Positions 54,138 to 64,000 of a stretch of DNA of 64,000 nucleotides are shown here, in pieces. Location of the stretch: positions 128,659,735-128,723,734 of the forward strand of contig OY987298.1 of NCBI GenBank assembly GCA_963920635.1, written 5' to 3'. Source of the stretch: Pseudeuparius sepicola. Taxonomy: Eukaryota; Arthropoda; Insecta; Coleoptera; Anthribidae. Under the pieces are notes generated by a model. It had not been told where the DNA came from. It saw only the letters and a program-made list of their open reading frames with translations, and did not search any database. Position numbers and translations under genes: made by a program. Each line of letters starts with the position of its first letter. The stretch's first letter is position 1.

Positions 54138-55657
54138 AAATCGGCTACTGTTTACTGCTGATAAGGTTATAGATGCAATAATTTATATGATAGATAAATT
54201 CTCAGCGTTATAGAGCTCGCTACGAATACTTTGGGTAAAAGATTCGTGACTCATCATAAACAAAAAATCTTCGATTTATATTATATTTTGTCAACAAGAT
54301 GATCACAATGGGACACGTCGACATGTCGTATATCTAGTTACTTTCAATTTCAACACACCTCAGTGACAAAATATTGAATCACCAACGTTGAGTTGGAAAT
54401 CCTAAAATGATATTACAGTGAAAGTTAACGACGTATGAATTTAATATTCTGCAGACGTGTAACCACAGGAAGTATTTTAGACGGATTGTTTTGCTTTCGT
54501 TTCTAATGTCTGCATTTTCGCTGTATTATTACAACCTAAAATCCTCGCTAAAATATGTATGTGGATGCACCGTCGTGTCCGGGCAAAGTTGCAAGATATT
54601 CACATGATCAGTACACATTTTCAGGCCTCTATATTCCTAATCTCAGCAAAACAATACATAGAATGTTTAGAACAGCTAGCTAATATTATTTATTTCAACG
54701 TTCATCGTCAATAAGTGACTATTTTTGTCTACTATATTGTAATACTGTCTCCGTGTATTCTACAAAGACCTTGAAACACTATCTTTTGAAATCAGGCATG
54801 ACCTATGGCAAGATGTTATCAAAAAATCTTCAATCTTCACAGTTCATAGACTTGCTGCTTCTATTCCTTTCATCCACCCTTACAGGTGAAGGTTCCAACT
54901 GTCTGACATCTAAAAAAGGGTTTATTCTCATTTGGAATTCTATGAGCATAACCTGAACCAGCCGGGACGGCCTTGGGCTAAAGTTAATCTAAATCCAGAA
55001 AACTCGAATTAATGTGCAGGCACTCCCTTTTAATATCCCAAATAAAGTTTCTCCGGGCTTTTTACGAGTTATGCACTGGGAGTAAAGCATGCAATTTGGG
55101 AATCGTGCTCGGCCTGACCGTAAAAATTTCTGTATTGCCTACTACGTTTCAAAAGGAGCCAACTTCCGCATTTCTGGCAACCGGACATAAAAATTATTTG
55201 AAGGCTCGGGCCTGGACCGATATAAATTACAGATATGTCAACCGCAGGGAAGGGAGGCGAAGAGGAAAATTACAAAACTAGAAAGGGAAAATTAAGTGTA
55301 TATCCCCAAGTATAACTAATCTTTTGTGGCGAAACTTCGTTTCTCAACAGAAATGGACCACCGGTCAAAGCCACGCGGACGTTTCTATGCTACGGGAAAG
55401 TTATTTCTGTAATTCCAAACAATGCACCTTATAAACGAGTTATAGGCATAAAAGGAGGTTTAAAGACAATGATTTGGCGCAGTCACTTAAATATGGACAA
55501 TATAGAAGAATACATTTTAATAGGAAATGTATTCATTATGTCCGCTGATTGAGCTTACAAGAGGAAAAACTGTTTTAATTAGTTTTTGTGTGAAAATGTA
55601 TTTTTAATGCCTAAAAACATTTGTTTGTAAGATGGGTGGTTGCTCCTCATATTTACC
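54138..55657. other. Intergenic or intronic, nothing recognised
   Basis: A frame at 55012-55281 (89 codons) shows no recognisable domain. No RNA gene or complete element. Confidence 0.45.
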
Positions 55658-55659
55658 TA

Positions 55660-56610
55660 CAGGGTGTTCCAATTAAGACGTTACGTTCAATATCCCGGTA
55701 ATTTCTAATATAAATTGATGCTTCAAAACTAAAGTATCGAATTTTCCGTACTATTTTTTATTAATTGCCCAACCAAAATACAGATATTGCCGAAAGTTGA
55801 TGCATGTTCGATAATCATATTAGGTGCACTTAAAATGGTTGCAAGTTAAACAGCATACAGGGTAGGTCGAAAAATATAAAAATTTTACAAGATAAAGTAC
55901 TTTTATTTATAAAAATTCAGCAAAATATTATTAAGAAAAGTTGGTTAGAATTAAAAGCTATGCCTAAATACCAAAACATAGCCTCCTAAGAAAAATTTTT
56001 TTCATCAATTAATTTCCACAATTTCTTAATAGACATTTAAAATAAAAATTTTGCATCTTAAATGAGAGTTTTTTAATATTCACATTATCCTTACTAATGT
56101 TTTACTTTGTTCAGAAGAATTTTTGCGAAATTTTAATGTTTTGTTTAATATCGTTGCAACACACATGAAGATTGTGATTCCCTAAAAAATTAAAAATCGA
56201 AGTTAATTTTACAAATATTGTTGAATTTGAACAAAGTTATGCGAAATTGATTTAATTTTGATTGATTTATGAAATTGCTTGGCGTGAATAATCAAACAAT
56301 TTTTTTGGGAAATTACTAATGTTTTTCGAAAAAAAAATATTTTTTTTCTTAGGAGGCCATGTTTTGTTATTTAGGCATAACTTTTAATTCTAGACAACTT
56401 TTCTTAATAACATTTTGCTGAATTTTCTGAAATAAGGGTACTTTACTCTTGTACAATTTTTATATTTTTCGACCTACCCTGTATGCTGTTTGACTTGCAA
56501 CCATTCGCCTAATATGATTATCAAACATGCACCAACTTTCTCGAATATTTGTATTTTCGTTCTGCAATTAATAAAAAAACCATATGTTGCACACTTAAAT
56601 GACCACACTG
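55660..56610. mobile_element. Outer element split by the 55858-56481 element
   Basis: Left end CAGGGTGTTCCAATTAAGAC, right end ...TTAAATGACCACACTG, TA on both sides (55658-55659, 56611-56612). Inner flanks are inverted: TGCATGTTCGATAATCATAT / ATATGATTATCAAACATGCA and GGTTGCAAGTTAAACAGC / GCTGTTTGACTTGCAACC. Confidence 0.78.
55858..56481. mobile_element. Inner TA-flanked foldback, ends CAGGGTAGGTCGAAAAA
   Basis: 624 bp; the left arm CAGGGTAGGTCGAAAAATAT and the right arm ATATTTTTCGACCTACCCTG are exact over 20 bp and continue with diverged pairing for about 150 bp. TA at 55856-55857 and 56482-56483. No ORF. Confidence 0.9.
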
Positions 56611-56645
56611 TATATTCCATAACTTTTATCAAATTTGATTTTTTG

Positions 56646-56862
56646 TGTTGAAAATTCACAGGGATAGGACATAAATAAATAAATGCAACCTTTTAAAACA
56701 ATTGCCGACGTTTCGTCAATATATTTTGACTTTTTTAAGGCAAGTTATATAGTTATATATTGACGAAACGTCGGCAATTGTTTTAAAAGGTTGCATTTAT
56801 TTATTTATGTCCTATCCCTGTGAATTTTCAACATGAACACTGAAGGACGTGAAACAACTAAC
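56646..56862. mobile_element. Perfect 79-bp-arm hairpin insertion with 14-bp direct repeats
   Basis: Arms 56646-56724 and 56755-56833 are exact complements over 79 bp around a 30-base loop; a 29-base tail follows to 56862. The whole is bounded by AATTTGATTTTTTG at 56632-56645 and 56863-56876. A 14-bp target duplication suits target-primed reverse transcription rather than a DNA transposon, so this may be a twin-primed or snap-back retroposon (inference). Identical arms indicate a recent event. Confidence 0.85.
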
Positions 56863-56879
56863 AATTTGATTTTTTGATT

Positions 56880-57655
56880 TAAATAAAAAGTCTATATACA
56901 GGGAGCTTCAGAAGTATTTGCTCTATACTATAATACAGGGTCTTGAGCCTAGTCTAAATTTAAATAGATCGAAATTAACAATAAACTTTGTTCTTTGAAC
57001 CATAGAAAAAGGCTATAGTTATAGTTTCTGTGTTTGAAGTTAGGCTAGAGACACAGACACAGAGACCGAGAGATCGGTTAAAGTTATAGGCATCTGTCAC
57101 AAGTTCTGACATTTCTGCCGGACATGCTAAATACGTCCCTGTAGGCGCCCAAAACATTGCTGCCAACCTTGTATTACAAAATTAAGAAATGTCATTTCTA
57201 GTGTACAATTAAAGAGCGATTTTATTCTGGTTGTAATAATGGCTGTCGAAAAAGAGGGGGGCGGTCGAATATGAGGTCCCCAAGAATTTTGTCTTTGCAA
57301 ATAATATTTTGCGTAAATGCCTCAGTCTATTTCCTTATTATCGAACATAATAGCTTACGTGAACAATTTTCAAGAATACTTTAAGTGGTATTTTCTTGTG
57401 CAGTTATTAGATGAGCTTCAATGAGCTTTCGTGACTAGTACTAACAGTAATCAATTTTTTCATATTTCAAATGTTGGCTTTAGTTGCTCTAGATGACTCG
57501 TTAATTTTATATTGCAAATTAGTTCTCCTGATGGTTTGGTATAAATTCCGTATTTTTTCCGTTCCGCGCACAATTTTTTTGAAGAAGCCGTTATTATAGC
57601 TACAAAATGTTTATTCAATTATTTTTAGTACTTATAGTCCTGGAAAGATATAGAC
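56880..57655. other. Intergenic or intronic, nothing recognised
   Basis: An isolated ATACAGGGTC near 56932-56941. No exon supported. Confidence 0.45.
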
Positions 57656-58143
57656 ATAAAAAGATGGAATAAGCGAACTTTTTCGCTCTCAGATTTTCTT
57701 ATAGAAAACATATGTGACACACGCAAACACCAGCAACATACAGCGTTTTGAGATATAAAAACTGCTCATATCTTAAAGAAGATGAATTTTTTCGAAAAAA
57801 AAGTTTCAAATGAAATTAGTTCAAAATTAAATTTTCTATAAGATTTCTCCTATGAAAAATTTCAATTTTCCCAATCGCTTTCCCTTAAAAGCGGAAAACC
57901 GCATGTATATAGCTACTTTAGATGAACTTTACAGATTATGTGAAATTTTATATTTTGGAGCCAAAATAGTTGGTCAATTCATTTTTAAGTAACAAAAGTG
58001 AATTAGAAAAAAAAATTGCCGAAAATTCTTGGAAAATCTTATATAGTTTTCCGAGGTGTGAATATTTATGAGCATCAAAAGTATCATTTTATAGGTTTTC
58101 GAGGGTGTACGTTAGGAATGAATTATATTATTAATGTTTGAAT

Positions 58144-58362
58144 ATGGAAACGGCCATAATAAATTCAGTCCAAGTAATTGATGATATTGAAGATCCAGCA
58201 GATGAAAACAATATAGTTATATCTGATAATGAAGATGTTGAAATTGAATCTGATATGTTTTTATTTATGGAAGATGAAGTTATTGAATTTCAAAGGATAA
58301 CGAAGAATGTGACCCCGATGCATCAGTTTGACATAAGAAAACCTGGATATGGAAGTCCATAA
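58144..58362 (+). CDS. Small acidic ORF (72 aa) in the loop of a foldback element
   Basis: ATG at 58144; METAIINSVQVIDDIEDP at the N-end, a central Asp/Glu/Asn-rich stretch and a C-end FDIRKPGYGSP. No cysteine, no membrane span. An acidic N-terminal stub of a lost transposase is the most natural guess because of its position between inverted arms, but no catalytic domain is present and the sequence is not recognised. An upstream TTG at 58138 is in frame but is not a likely start. Confidence 0.4.
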   Translation: METAIINSVQVIDDIEDPADENNIVISDNEDVEIESDMFLFMEDEVIEFQRITKNVTPMHQFDIRKPGYGSP

Positions 58363-58824
58363 ACAATGTTAAAAATGATCAATAAAAAAGTTGTTTTTAA
58401 TTATAGATAAATAAAAAATATAATTAATAAATAAGTCAAGTTCATATTAATATCTACTAATATATTTTTTTCATTATACCTTTCCATAAAATTTCTTTCC
58501 TATTTTCATCAAATTTAAATTTTTATTTTCATTATACCTATTACAATTATTATTTTTTTATATTCAAAGTAAAAAAATCAAAAAGAGATTTTCCTAGAAA
58601 ATATTAAAAAGCACGTAATTAATTCCTATCGTACACCCTCGAAAACCTATAAAATGATACGTTTGATGCTCATAAATATTCAAAACTCGGAAAACTATAA
58701 AGATTTTCCAAGAATTTTCCGCAATTTTCTTTGCTTTAATTCACTTTTGTTATTTAAAAATGGATTCACCATTATTTTGGCTCCAAAAAAAGATATTAGC
58801 AGTTTTTACTAACGCGAAAAATCG

Positions 58825-58849
58825 TATATATATATATATATATATATAT
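58825..58849. repeat. (TA)n microsatellite, left border of the array
   Basis: About 12 TA units directly before the inverted first copy of the 325-bp repeat. Confidence 0.9.
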
Positions 58850-60060
58850 TCAGTCAGCACATCCCCTATTTTGGGGCTTGTACTAACATCGCCACGGAGG
58901 CTGCTAAAGCGACCTGTGTGGAAATCTTAATAACCCAAGATACAATGACAATAAGGATGTAAGATTAGCGAGTGTAAATGTAATAATTACAAGAAAAGGT
59001 GATAATGGGCAAACACTCAAAGTTAACAAAAAGAAAATCTAGTAACCGCATACACGTGTTTCATGCTATTTGGCAATCATCAGTACGGTGTAACATTAAC
59101 CAAATCAAAAGATAGGCATGATTTGGGAAGCAACAAATGAAGTCCAGGCAGGAGTCAACAGCACATTTGCAGCTTCAGTCGATGTTAGTACAAGCCCCAA
59201 AATAGGGGATGTGCTGACTGAAGCTGCAAATGTGCTGTTGGCTCCTGCCTGGACTTCATTTGTTGCTTCCCAAATCATGCCTATCTTTTGATTTGGTTAA
59301 TGTTACACCGTACTGATGATTGCCAAATAGCATGAAACACGTGTATGCGGTTACTAGATTTTCTTTTTGTTAACTTTGAGTGTTTGCCCATTATCACCTT
59401 TTCTTGTAATTATTACATTTACACTCGCTAATCTTACATCCTTATTGTCATTGTATCTTGGGTTATTAAGATTTCCACACAGGTCGCTTTAGCAGCCTCC
59501 GTGGCGATGTTAGTACAAGCCCCAAAATAGGGGATGTGCTGACTGAAGCTGCAAATGTGCTGTTGGCTCCTGCCTGGACTTCATTTGTTGCTTCCCAAAT
59601 CATGCCTATCTTTTGATTTGGTTAATGTTGCACCGTACTGATGATTGCCAAATAGCATGAAACACGTGTATGCGGTTACGGTTACTAGATTTTCTTTTTG
59701 TTAACTTTGAGTGTTTGCCCATTATCACCTTTTCTTGTAATTATTACATTTACACTCGCTAATCTTACATCCTTATTGTCATTGTATCTTGGGTTATTAA
59801 GATTTCCACGCAGGTCGCTTTAGCAGCCTCCGTGACCATGTTAGTACAAGCCCCAAAATAGGGGATGTGCTGACTGAAGCTGCAAATGTGCTGTTGGCTC
59901 CTGCCTGGACTTCATTTGTTGCTTCCCAAATCATGCCTATCTTTTGATTTGGTTAATGTTGCACCGTACTGATGATTGCCAAATAGCATGAAACACGTGT
60001 ATGCGGTTACTAGTTTTTTCTTTTTGTTAACTTTGAGTGTTTGCCCATTATCACCTTTTC

Positions 60061-60066
<6 letters not shown>
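58850..60066. repeat. 325-bp tandem repeat array with first unit inverted
   Basis: Landmark GGGGATGTGCTGACTG at 59205, 59530 and 59861 gives spacings of 325 and 331; the extra six bases are a duplicated GGTTAC in the second unit. The first unit (58850-59179) is in reverse orientation and pairs with the forward copies to give arms of about 330 bp around a 37-base centre (59180-59216). The last unit is cut off at about 60066 and merges into (AT)n. Unit contains a CCCCAAAATAGGGG hairpin. No coding potential. Confidence 0.93.

Positions 60067-60068
<2 letters not shown>

Positions 60069-60116
<48 letters not shown>
60069..60116. repeat. (AT)24 microsatellite, right border of the array
   Basis: An uninterrupted 48-bp AT run directly after the truncated last repeat unit. 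Confidence 0.95.
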
Positions 60117-60119
<3 letters not shown>

Positions 60120-60225
60120 AAAACTCTGTATGTTGCTGGTGGTTGCGTGTGTGACATATGTTTTCTCACCTCAAAACCTACACTTTTCTATAAGAAAATC
60201 TGAGAGCGAAAAAGTTCGCTCATTT

Positions 60226-61090
60226 TTTCCTTAGTTTCCTATTAGAGTATTAACAGATTTGCAAGAGCTCTTCTAACATGCTCACGAAAATTTAAATATG
60301 TAGATAGCAGCAAAGTCTATTTTAATTTTGTTTATATGTTCAGCTAGTAGAGTTTACGACCGCCTGGCGATAATAAGAGCTCAGTTCGTCGCTGATAGGG
60401 CGAGGTGATCATGCCGTGGCCAGCGTTGTTCTCGATTGACTTTTCAGAACGTAAATGGACTAAGTTATATCTTATGCTGATTTTATTAGTTATCAGAGAC
60501 AAATTAGCATGAAAGAGAACCTTACCGTTACGTTTTCTGTGCTCGGCGCAAGTATGTAGCTCGAAAGAAAATTCAGATCTAGGTAACCGACTGTAAACAT
60601 TATGTGTTTTGTGAATTTCGAAATTCGGAGTAATTAATACATCGTGTACTACCTATATCAAGATAATTTTGGCAATGCAATTTAGGAGTTTGAAAATATT
60701 CGGGTCAGGTTATGGTGGCTAAGTAATTGGGCAGAAGGAGGCAAAAATAAAATGGCACCTTATGCCAAAAAGTTTCTAAGATGTTGATGGCTAACTAAAA
60801 GCTACCATACAGCAAAAACTGAGCTTCCAACTTGTGGCTTAGATATATACCCGCAACCTTCGGGTATCGGTATTGTTGCCGATATATTCACTTTCTAAAT
60901 CTTTCCCTCATCTACGCTAATCCTCATAACTCATAAGTATATATTGGTTTACGATTTTAAATTTGCTTACCTGTTCGCAGTTACCTGTTGCTTCCCAAGA
61001 ATTTTTTTATATAAACGCGCGATTTTGCAAGGAAATCATTTTAACCATTTTATCCATTTTGTGCAGTGCTTTTGAAAGAGCTGCGTATAT
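60226..61090. other. Intergenic or intronic, nothing recognised
   Basis: No exon, RNA gene or complete element supported; a slightly GC-richer part at 60350-60450 has no identifiable feature. Confidence 0.45.
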
Positions 61091-61098
61091 GTTTGGCA

Positions 61099-61723
61099 CT
61101 CAGAGAAATAACCAAGGATAGAGGGAGCAACAGCATCAAAATACATACGTTTGTAGTCAACCAACATCTTATGCAAATTTATCGAAGTAAACAAACATTA
61201 GGACCGTGTGTACAACGTGAGAAATATCAATTTGGCCACACACCACACACTTTCTGCGTCCCATTGTATACAGAATCAGTCACTATATCCTAAATACTAA
61301 TAAATAGCCTATAAATTAACAGAAAAACAAATGAAAACGCGAAAAATGTGGAAAACTTGACTTGCTGGGCAAACACAAAACAAATACCGCCGAGTTAACG
61401 AACGCGGCGCCCACGGAAGCAATGGCGGCGTTGCCATGTTGGGCGGTTTGAGGTATCTGTGACGATTTTAATAAAGTGATAATTAGCTACTATAATTACA
61501 GCGCAATTTATTTTTAGTTTAAAATTGTTACATACAAGAAATTAATAACTACATTTGTTAATTTAGCGTTATGGGAGGAGTGCCTTCATTTAATCCCATT
61601 ATTAAGCCCTTCTATTTTGAAATGAAATGATGTAAACAATGGAGTACGTGGCATCACTCAAGAAGATGTTGGCTCTGTTTACTTTTTGTTCTTACTCCCT
61701 CTATCCTTGGTTATTTCTCTGAG
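61099..61723. mobile_element. 625-bp element with 8-bp TSD GTTTGGCA
   Basis: Terminal inverted repeats of 29 bp begin CTCAGAGAAATAACCAAGG on the left and are exact in reverse on the right. GTTTGGCA flanks both ends (61091-61098, 61724-61731). The 8-bp duplication fits hAT or P superfamilies; the GAAATAAC..AAGG core recalls the Drosophila P-element end, which also makes 8-bp duplications (inference). The interior has no transposase. Confidence 0.92.
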
Positions 61724-61731
61724 GTTTGGCA

Positions 61732-62698
61732 TATGATGAGCTAATTGCAATTTATCCAAACTTTGAGAAACCCCGAATCCGGACAAAGACTCCTTATTTC
61801 CAGCGAGTGTCCCCGCTCTGCCACTCCTGGCACACATTCTTCTTCATTAGGCCAAATAAAGCCTCCGTGCCCGTAAGATTGCTTCCAATAAATTACGCAA
61901 TAAAATGTAGTCTGGCCGTGGTTTGACTGGCAGATATCCCTCGACCGACCTCCGGCCGTGTGTCCCACTTTAGGCATCGGCTCGGCGGGCATAACGGCAG
62001 TGCGACGACGCTGAGAGCGAGCACAGTCGTTTTTCTCAGATCAAAATGTCGTGCACACAAGTTTGCGGCCTTTGTTTAAATAGCGTTTGCACAATGGGCA
62101 TTGGAAACTGCGTTCGAGTACAGAGAATGTTCAAGTTCTGTTGCCCAATGTTTTTTTTTAAATAGGGCCTTTTACTTGGTTAGTTCAGTGGTCAGTTTCG
62201 ATCCCGTTACTGTTTAGGTATCAGCATTGATTAAGGTTTATTGAATTTGAATGGTATCACGTAATCTAATGTCAGCAGAACTGGGAAGCTTTACCCGAAA
62301 CTTGAAGAGGTGTTCTTACTAGTTATCTTAAGATAAGATTTCTTCGCGAGTTCCGGTTTATTTACAGTACAAGTAGGACTAGAAACAGTGGTTGTATCCC
62401 CTCCACAACAACTTGTGGATTTCTCGTCTAACTCAAATGCAACCTGCAACCAAGCACATTACACGATATTCGTAATTATTTTGTTCCAATTTCTATACTT
62501 AACGTAGATTATTTCATCTGTCGCCATCGGTATCCTCGTTTTCTTGCGCAAACGAAGCTTGCTGATTTTGAGCCATTTTGACATTTTTCATGTTGTTTTC
62601 TACAGTTTTAAGTACTAAAGCTACCGGTAAAGTTTAAAGTTATTTTATCTTATATCGAGTTTTCTCAAATTCAAACAAATAAGTCATTCGCCATATCG
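61732..62698. other. Intergenic or intronic, nothing recognised
   Basis: Frames at 61726-61926 (plus) and 61741-61992 (minus) overlap and neither shows a recognisable domain. Composition is a little GC-richer at 61.8-62.05 kb. Confidence 0.45.
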
Positions 62699-62920
62699 TA
62701 TGGTGGGACAAATTGTCACCCTCAAAGCTTACAAGTCGTTCAAAACAAAGTCCTTAAAACAATCACAGGTGGTGATTATCGCCAATAGTCATATTTACCA
62801 CATAACCGCCTTTTAAAAAAGCTCCACGCTGCACTTTCCACATCGATGCCAAGGCTTCGTCCAAAAGCCAACACCCCCTCTCACTACGCCAAATATCTTT
62901 CTCAAATGAGTATTCTATGA
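62699..62920 (+). pseudogene. C-terminal scrap of a Jockey/CR1-like LINE reverse transcriptase ORF
   Basis: One frame reads HPQSLQVVQNKVLKTITGGD, an in-frame TAG at 62786-62788, then SYLPHNRLLKKLHAA and RLRPKANTPSHYAKYLSQM before TGA at 62918-62920. The LQ..QNK.LK.I....Y.....LH motif is the usual end of the reverse-transcriptase ORF in Jockey/CR1-type LINEs, downstream of the polymerase domain. No catalytic motif is present. The following DNA (GGAGAGGTTTAGTATCTATGCCCC) looks like its 3' UTR and matches 32.8 kb. Confidence 0.78.
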
Positions 62921-64000
62921 CTCGCTTACCCCTCAATCGTGGAGAGGTTTAGTATCTATGCCCCATGGGGCATAATACCTAACTTACAGTATCATTATAG
63001 GCTATTAAAGTATCATGGGTACTGGGTATGCCCCATAAGGGAAACACTCCCACACTAACTTTGACCTGAGTCATGTCACGTCAGGGTCAGGTCTGTCATG
63101 GATTTACTCCGCTGCCAATGGAACCACATTATTTCTCCAAATTGAATTTCCTGACCTCAGAATCCAATAACGCTATTATTAATTTCATCTCATTGTACTT
63201 TTGGGTGCATTATTTGTATTTTGGATTAGTAAGGGAAAATATATTTTTTTCATCAAAGAACAATGGACGTGGAAGTGCGAAACCATAATAATCAGTATGT
63301 TATAATTAATTAAGTGCTTGTTGTTTCGAAATCCTTTAATCCACTGAAAAGAATGCTAAGTCACAATTCTCTAGCGTTCTAATTTTAGATGGCGATACAT
63401 TCCGTTCAAGATAGTTTTCATTTTTCTGGAATTTTATCCAAAGTGTGGGTAACAGCTGTTTATATAATAAGTCGAGGAATTAATGCCTTATTGCGCACGA
63501 AATCTAATTCCAAGAGCGACGCGAGGTGGACAGTTTCCGCAACACGAATAAAGCTTTTAGGTAGGTAGTGACTAAATCACTGGCAAAGTTCCTGTAATCA
63601 ATTTACACACAAACGGTGACTCGTTGAAGAATTCAGGTTAAAGAATGGGAAATCCATCATTTAAATGAGCGGGTAATAACTTTTTTAATAAACCGAAACG
63701 GAAGAGATTCAAGAAAGTGAGATGTATAAAATAGGTTGGTTGCAAGCAAAAGCCAAGAAATCGATATCTGATAAACTGTAGTTGCACCAAAGTCTAGAGA
63801 CTGGCAAAGACAAAGATATATGGAATACTATGTATACCACTAGTCTACTGGAGCTTTAGATAGAGAAGTTGGCTTCTGGAAATTCACTCAAGAGAAGAAC
63901 AGGAACCCAGTATAATCTTTGCTTTTAGAGGATAGTCGCTATACAAACAGATAAAAGAATATCTACCTGTTATTTTAGGAACCCATCTCATCAGGTATAC
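62921..64000. other. LINE 3' UTR remnant, then intergenic to window end
   Basis: The part to about 63060 continues the retroposon, including a TATGCCCCATGGGGCATA palindrome. Beyond it, no exon or element was recognised. AATAAA strings (for example 63548) have no associated gene. Confidence 0.45.

Larger units (their letters stand above)
57658..60225. mobile_element. Foldback element enlarged by a satellite-like array
   Basis: Outer arms: GCGAACTTTTTCGCTCTCAG...CTTATAGAAAA near 57673-57710 and its reverse at about 60180-60220, with ACACGCAA.CACCAGCAACATAC shared. Inner arms at about 58020-58118 and 58612-58770 share GTACACCCTCGAAAACCTAT. A 72-codon acidic ORF sits in the inner loop. Between 58825 and 60116 the element is interrupted by (TA)n, an array of 325-bp units and (AT)n. 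Removing that stretch restores a ~1.3 kb foldback. Confidence 0.72.

Noticed and set aside
55012..55281. 89-codon ORF as a second exon of the secreted-protein gene
   Set aside because: No suitable acceptor in phase 1 and no recognisable protein feature.

Overview
The window looks like nuclear DNA of an insect. It is AT-rich, gene-poor and intron-bearing, and it contains an animal-type cyclin-dependent kinase, a eukaryotic tRNA-Pro, a short TTAGG-type telomere-like run and many insect-style transposons. I could not settle the order. The frequent TAGGTACCTA palindromes and TACAGGGTG-type element ends are the kind of thing seen in hemipteran, beetle or moth genomes.

Only four genes are well supported. 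(1) A 308-residue four-pass membrane protein of unknown family lies at 13729-14655 on the plus strand, with its coding sequence in one exon and a splice acceptor just upstream. (2) A complete five-exon Cdk4/6-type kinase (304 aa) lies at 17104-19083 on the minus strand; I rebuilt it from splice sites. (3) A tRNA-Pro(CGG) lies at 45223-45294 on the minus strand. (4) A signal-peptide first coding exon lies at 52401-52464 on the plus strand; the rest of that secreted or surface protein is not recognisable in the window. A GC-rich patch at 30960-31740 with a minus-strand splice donor may be a non-coding first exon, possibly of Cdk4 (inference).

The rest is mostly mobile DNA, much of it nested. 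Region by region: 1.8-6.8 kb is a tandem duplication, one copy of which took in a foldback element that itself contains an RLE-type LINE. 9.2-13.2 kb holds three foldback elements. 19.8-22.5 kb holds nested foldbacks with a Ty3/gypsy reverse-transcriptase scrap. 25.6-28.7 kb holds an element with a tiny acidic ORF and a hAT element containing two further elements and a tRNA-like sequence. 31.9-34.4 kb holds a TTAA-flanked MITE and a non-LTR 3' end. 35.9-42.7 kb is an inverted segmental duplication. 47-51.9 kb holds a second hAT element and nested foldbacks. 53.5-60.2 kb holds more foldbacks, a perfect 79-bp-arm hairpin, and a 325-bp satellite-like array set in a TA microsatellite. 61.1-61.7 kb is an element with 8-bp target duplications.

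The most unusual signal is a set of nine very small palindromic insertions of 21-43 bp, scattered from 2.1 to 45.1 kb. All begin CANWG and end CWNTG, and all are bounded by a 7-bp direct repeat (seven exact, two with one mismatch). In two cases a paralogous copy within this same window preserves the empty site with a single 7-mer. I do not recognise them as a described family. They are the best candidate here for an undescribed mobile system.
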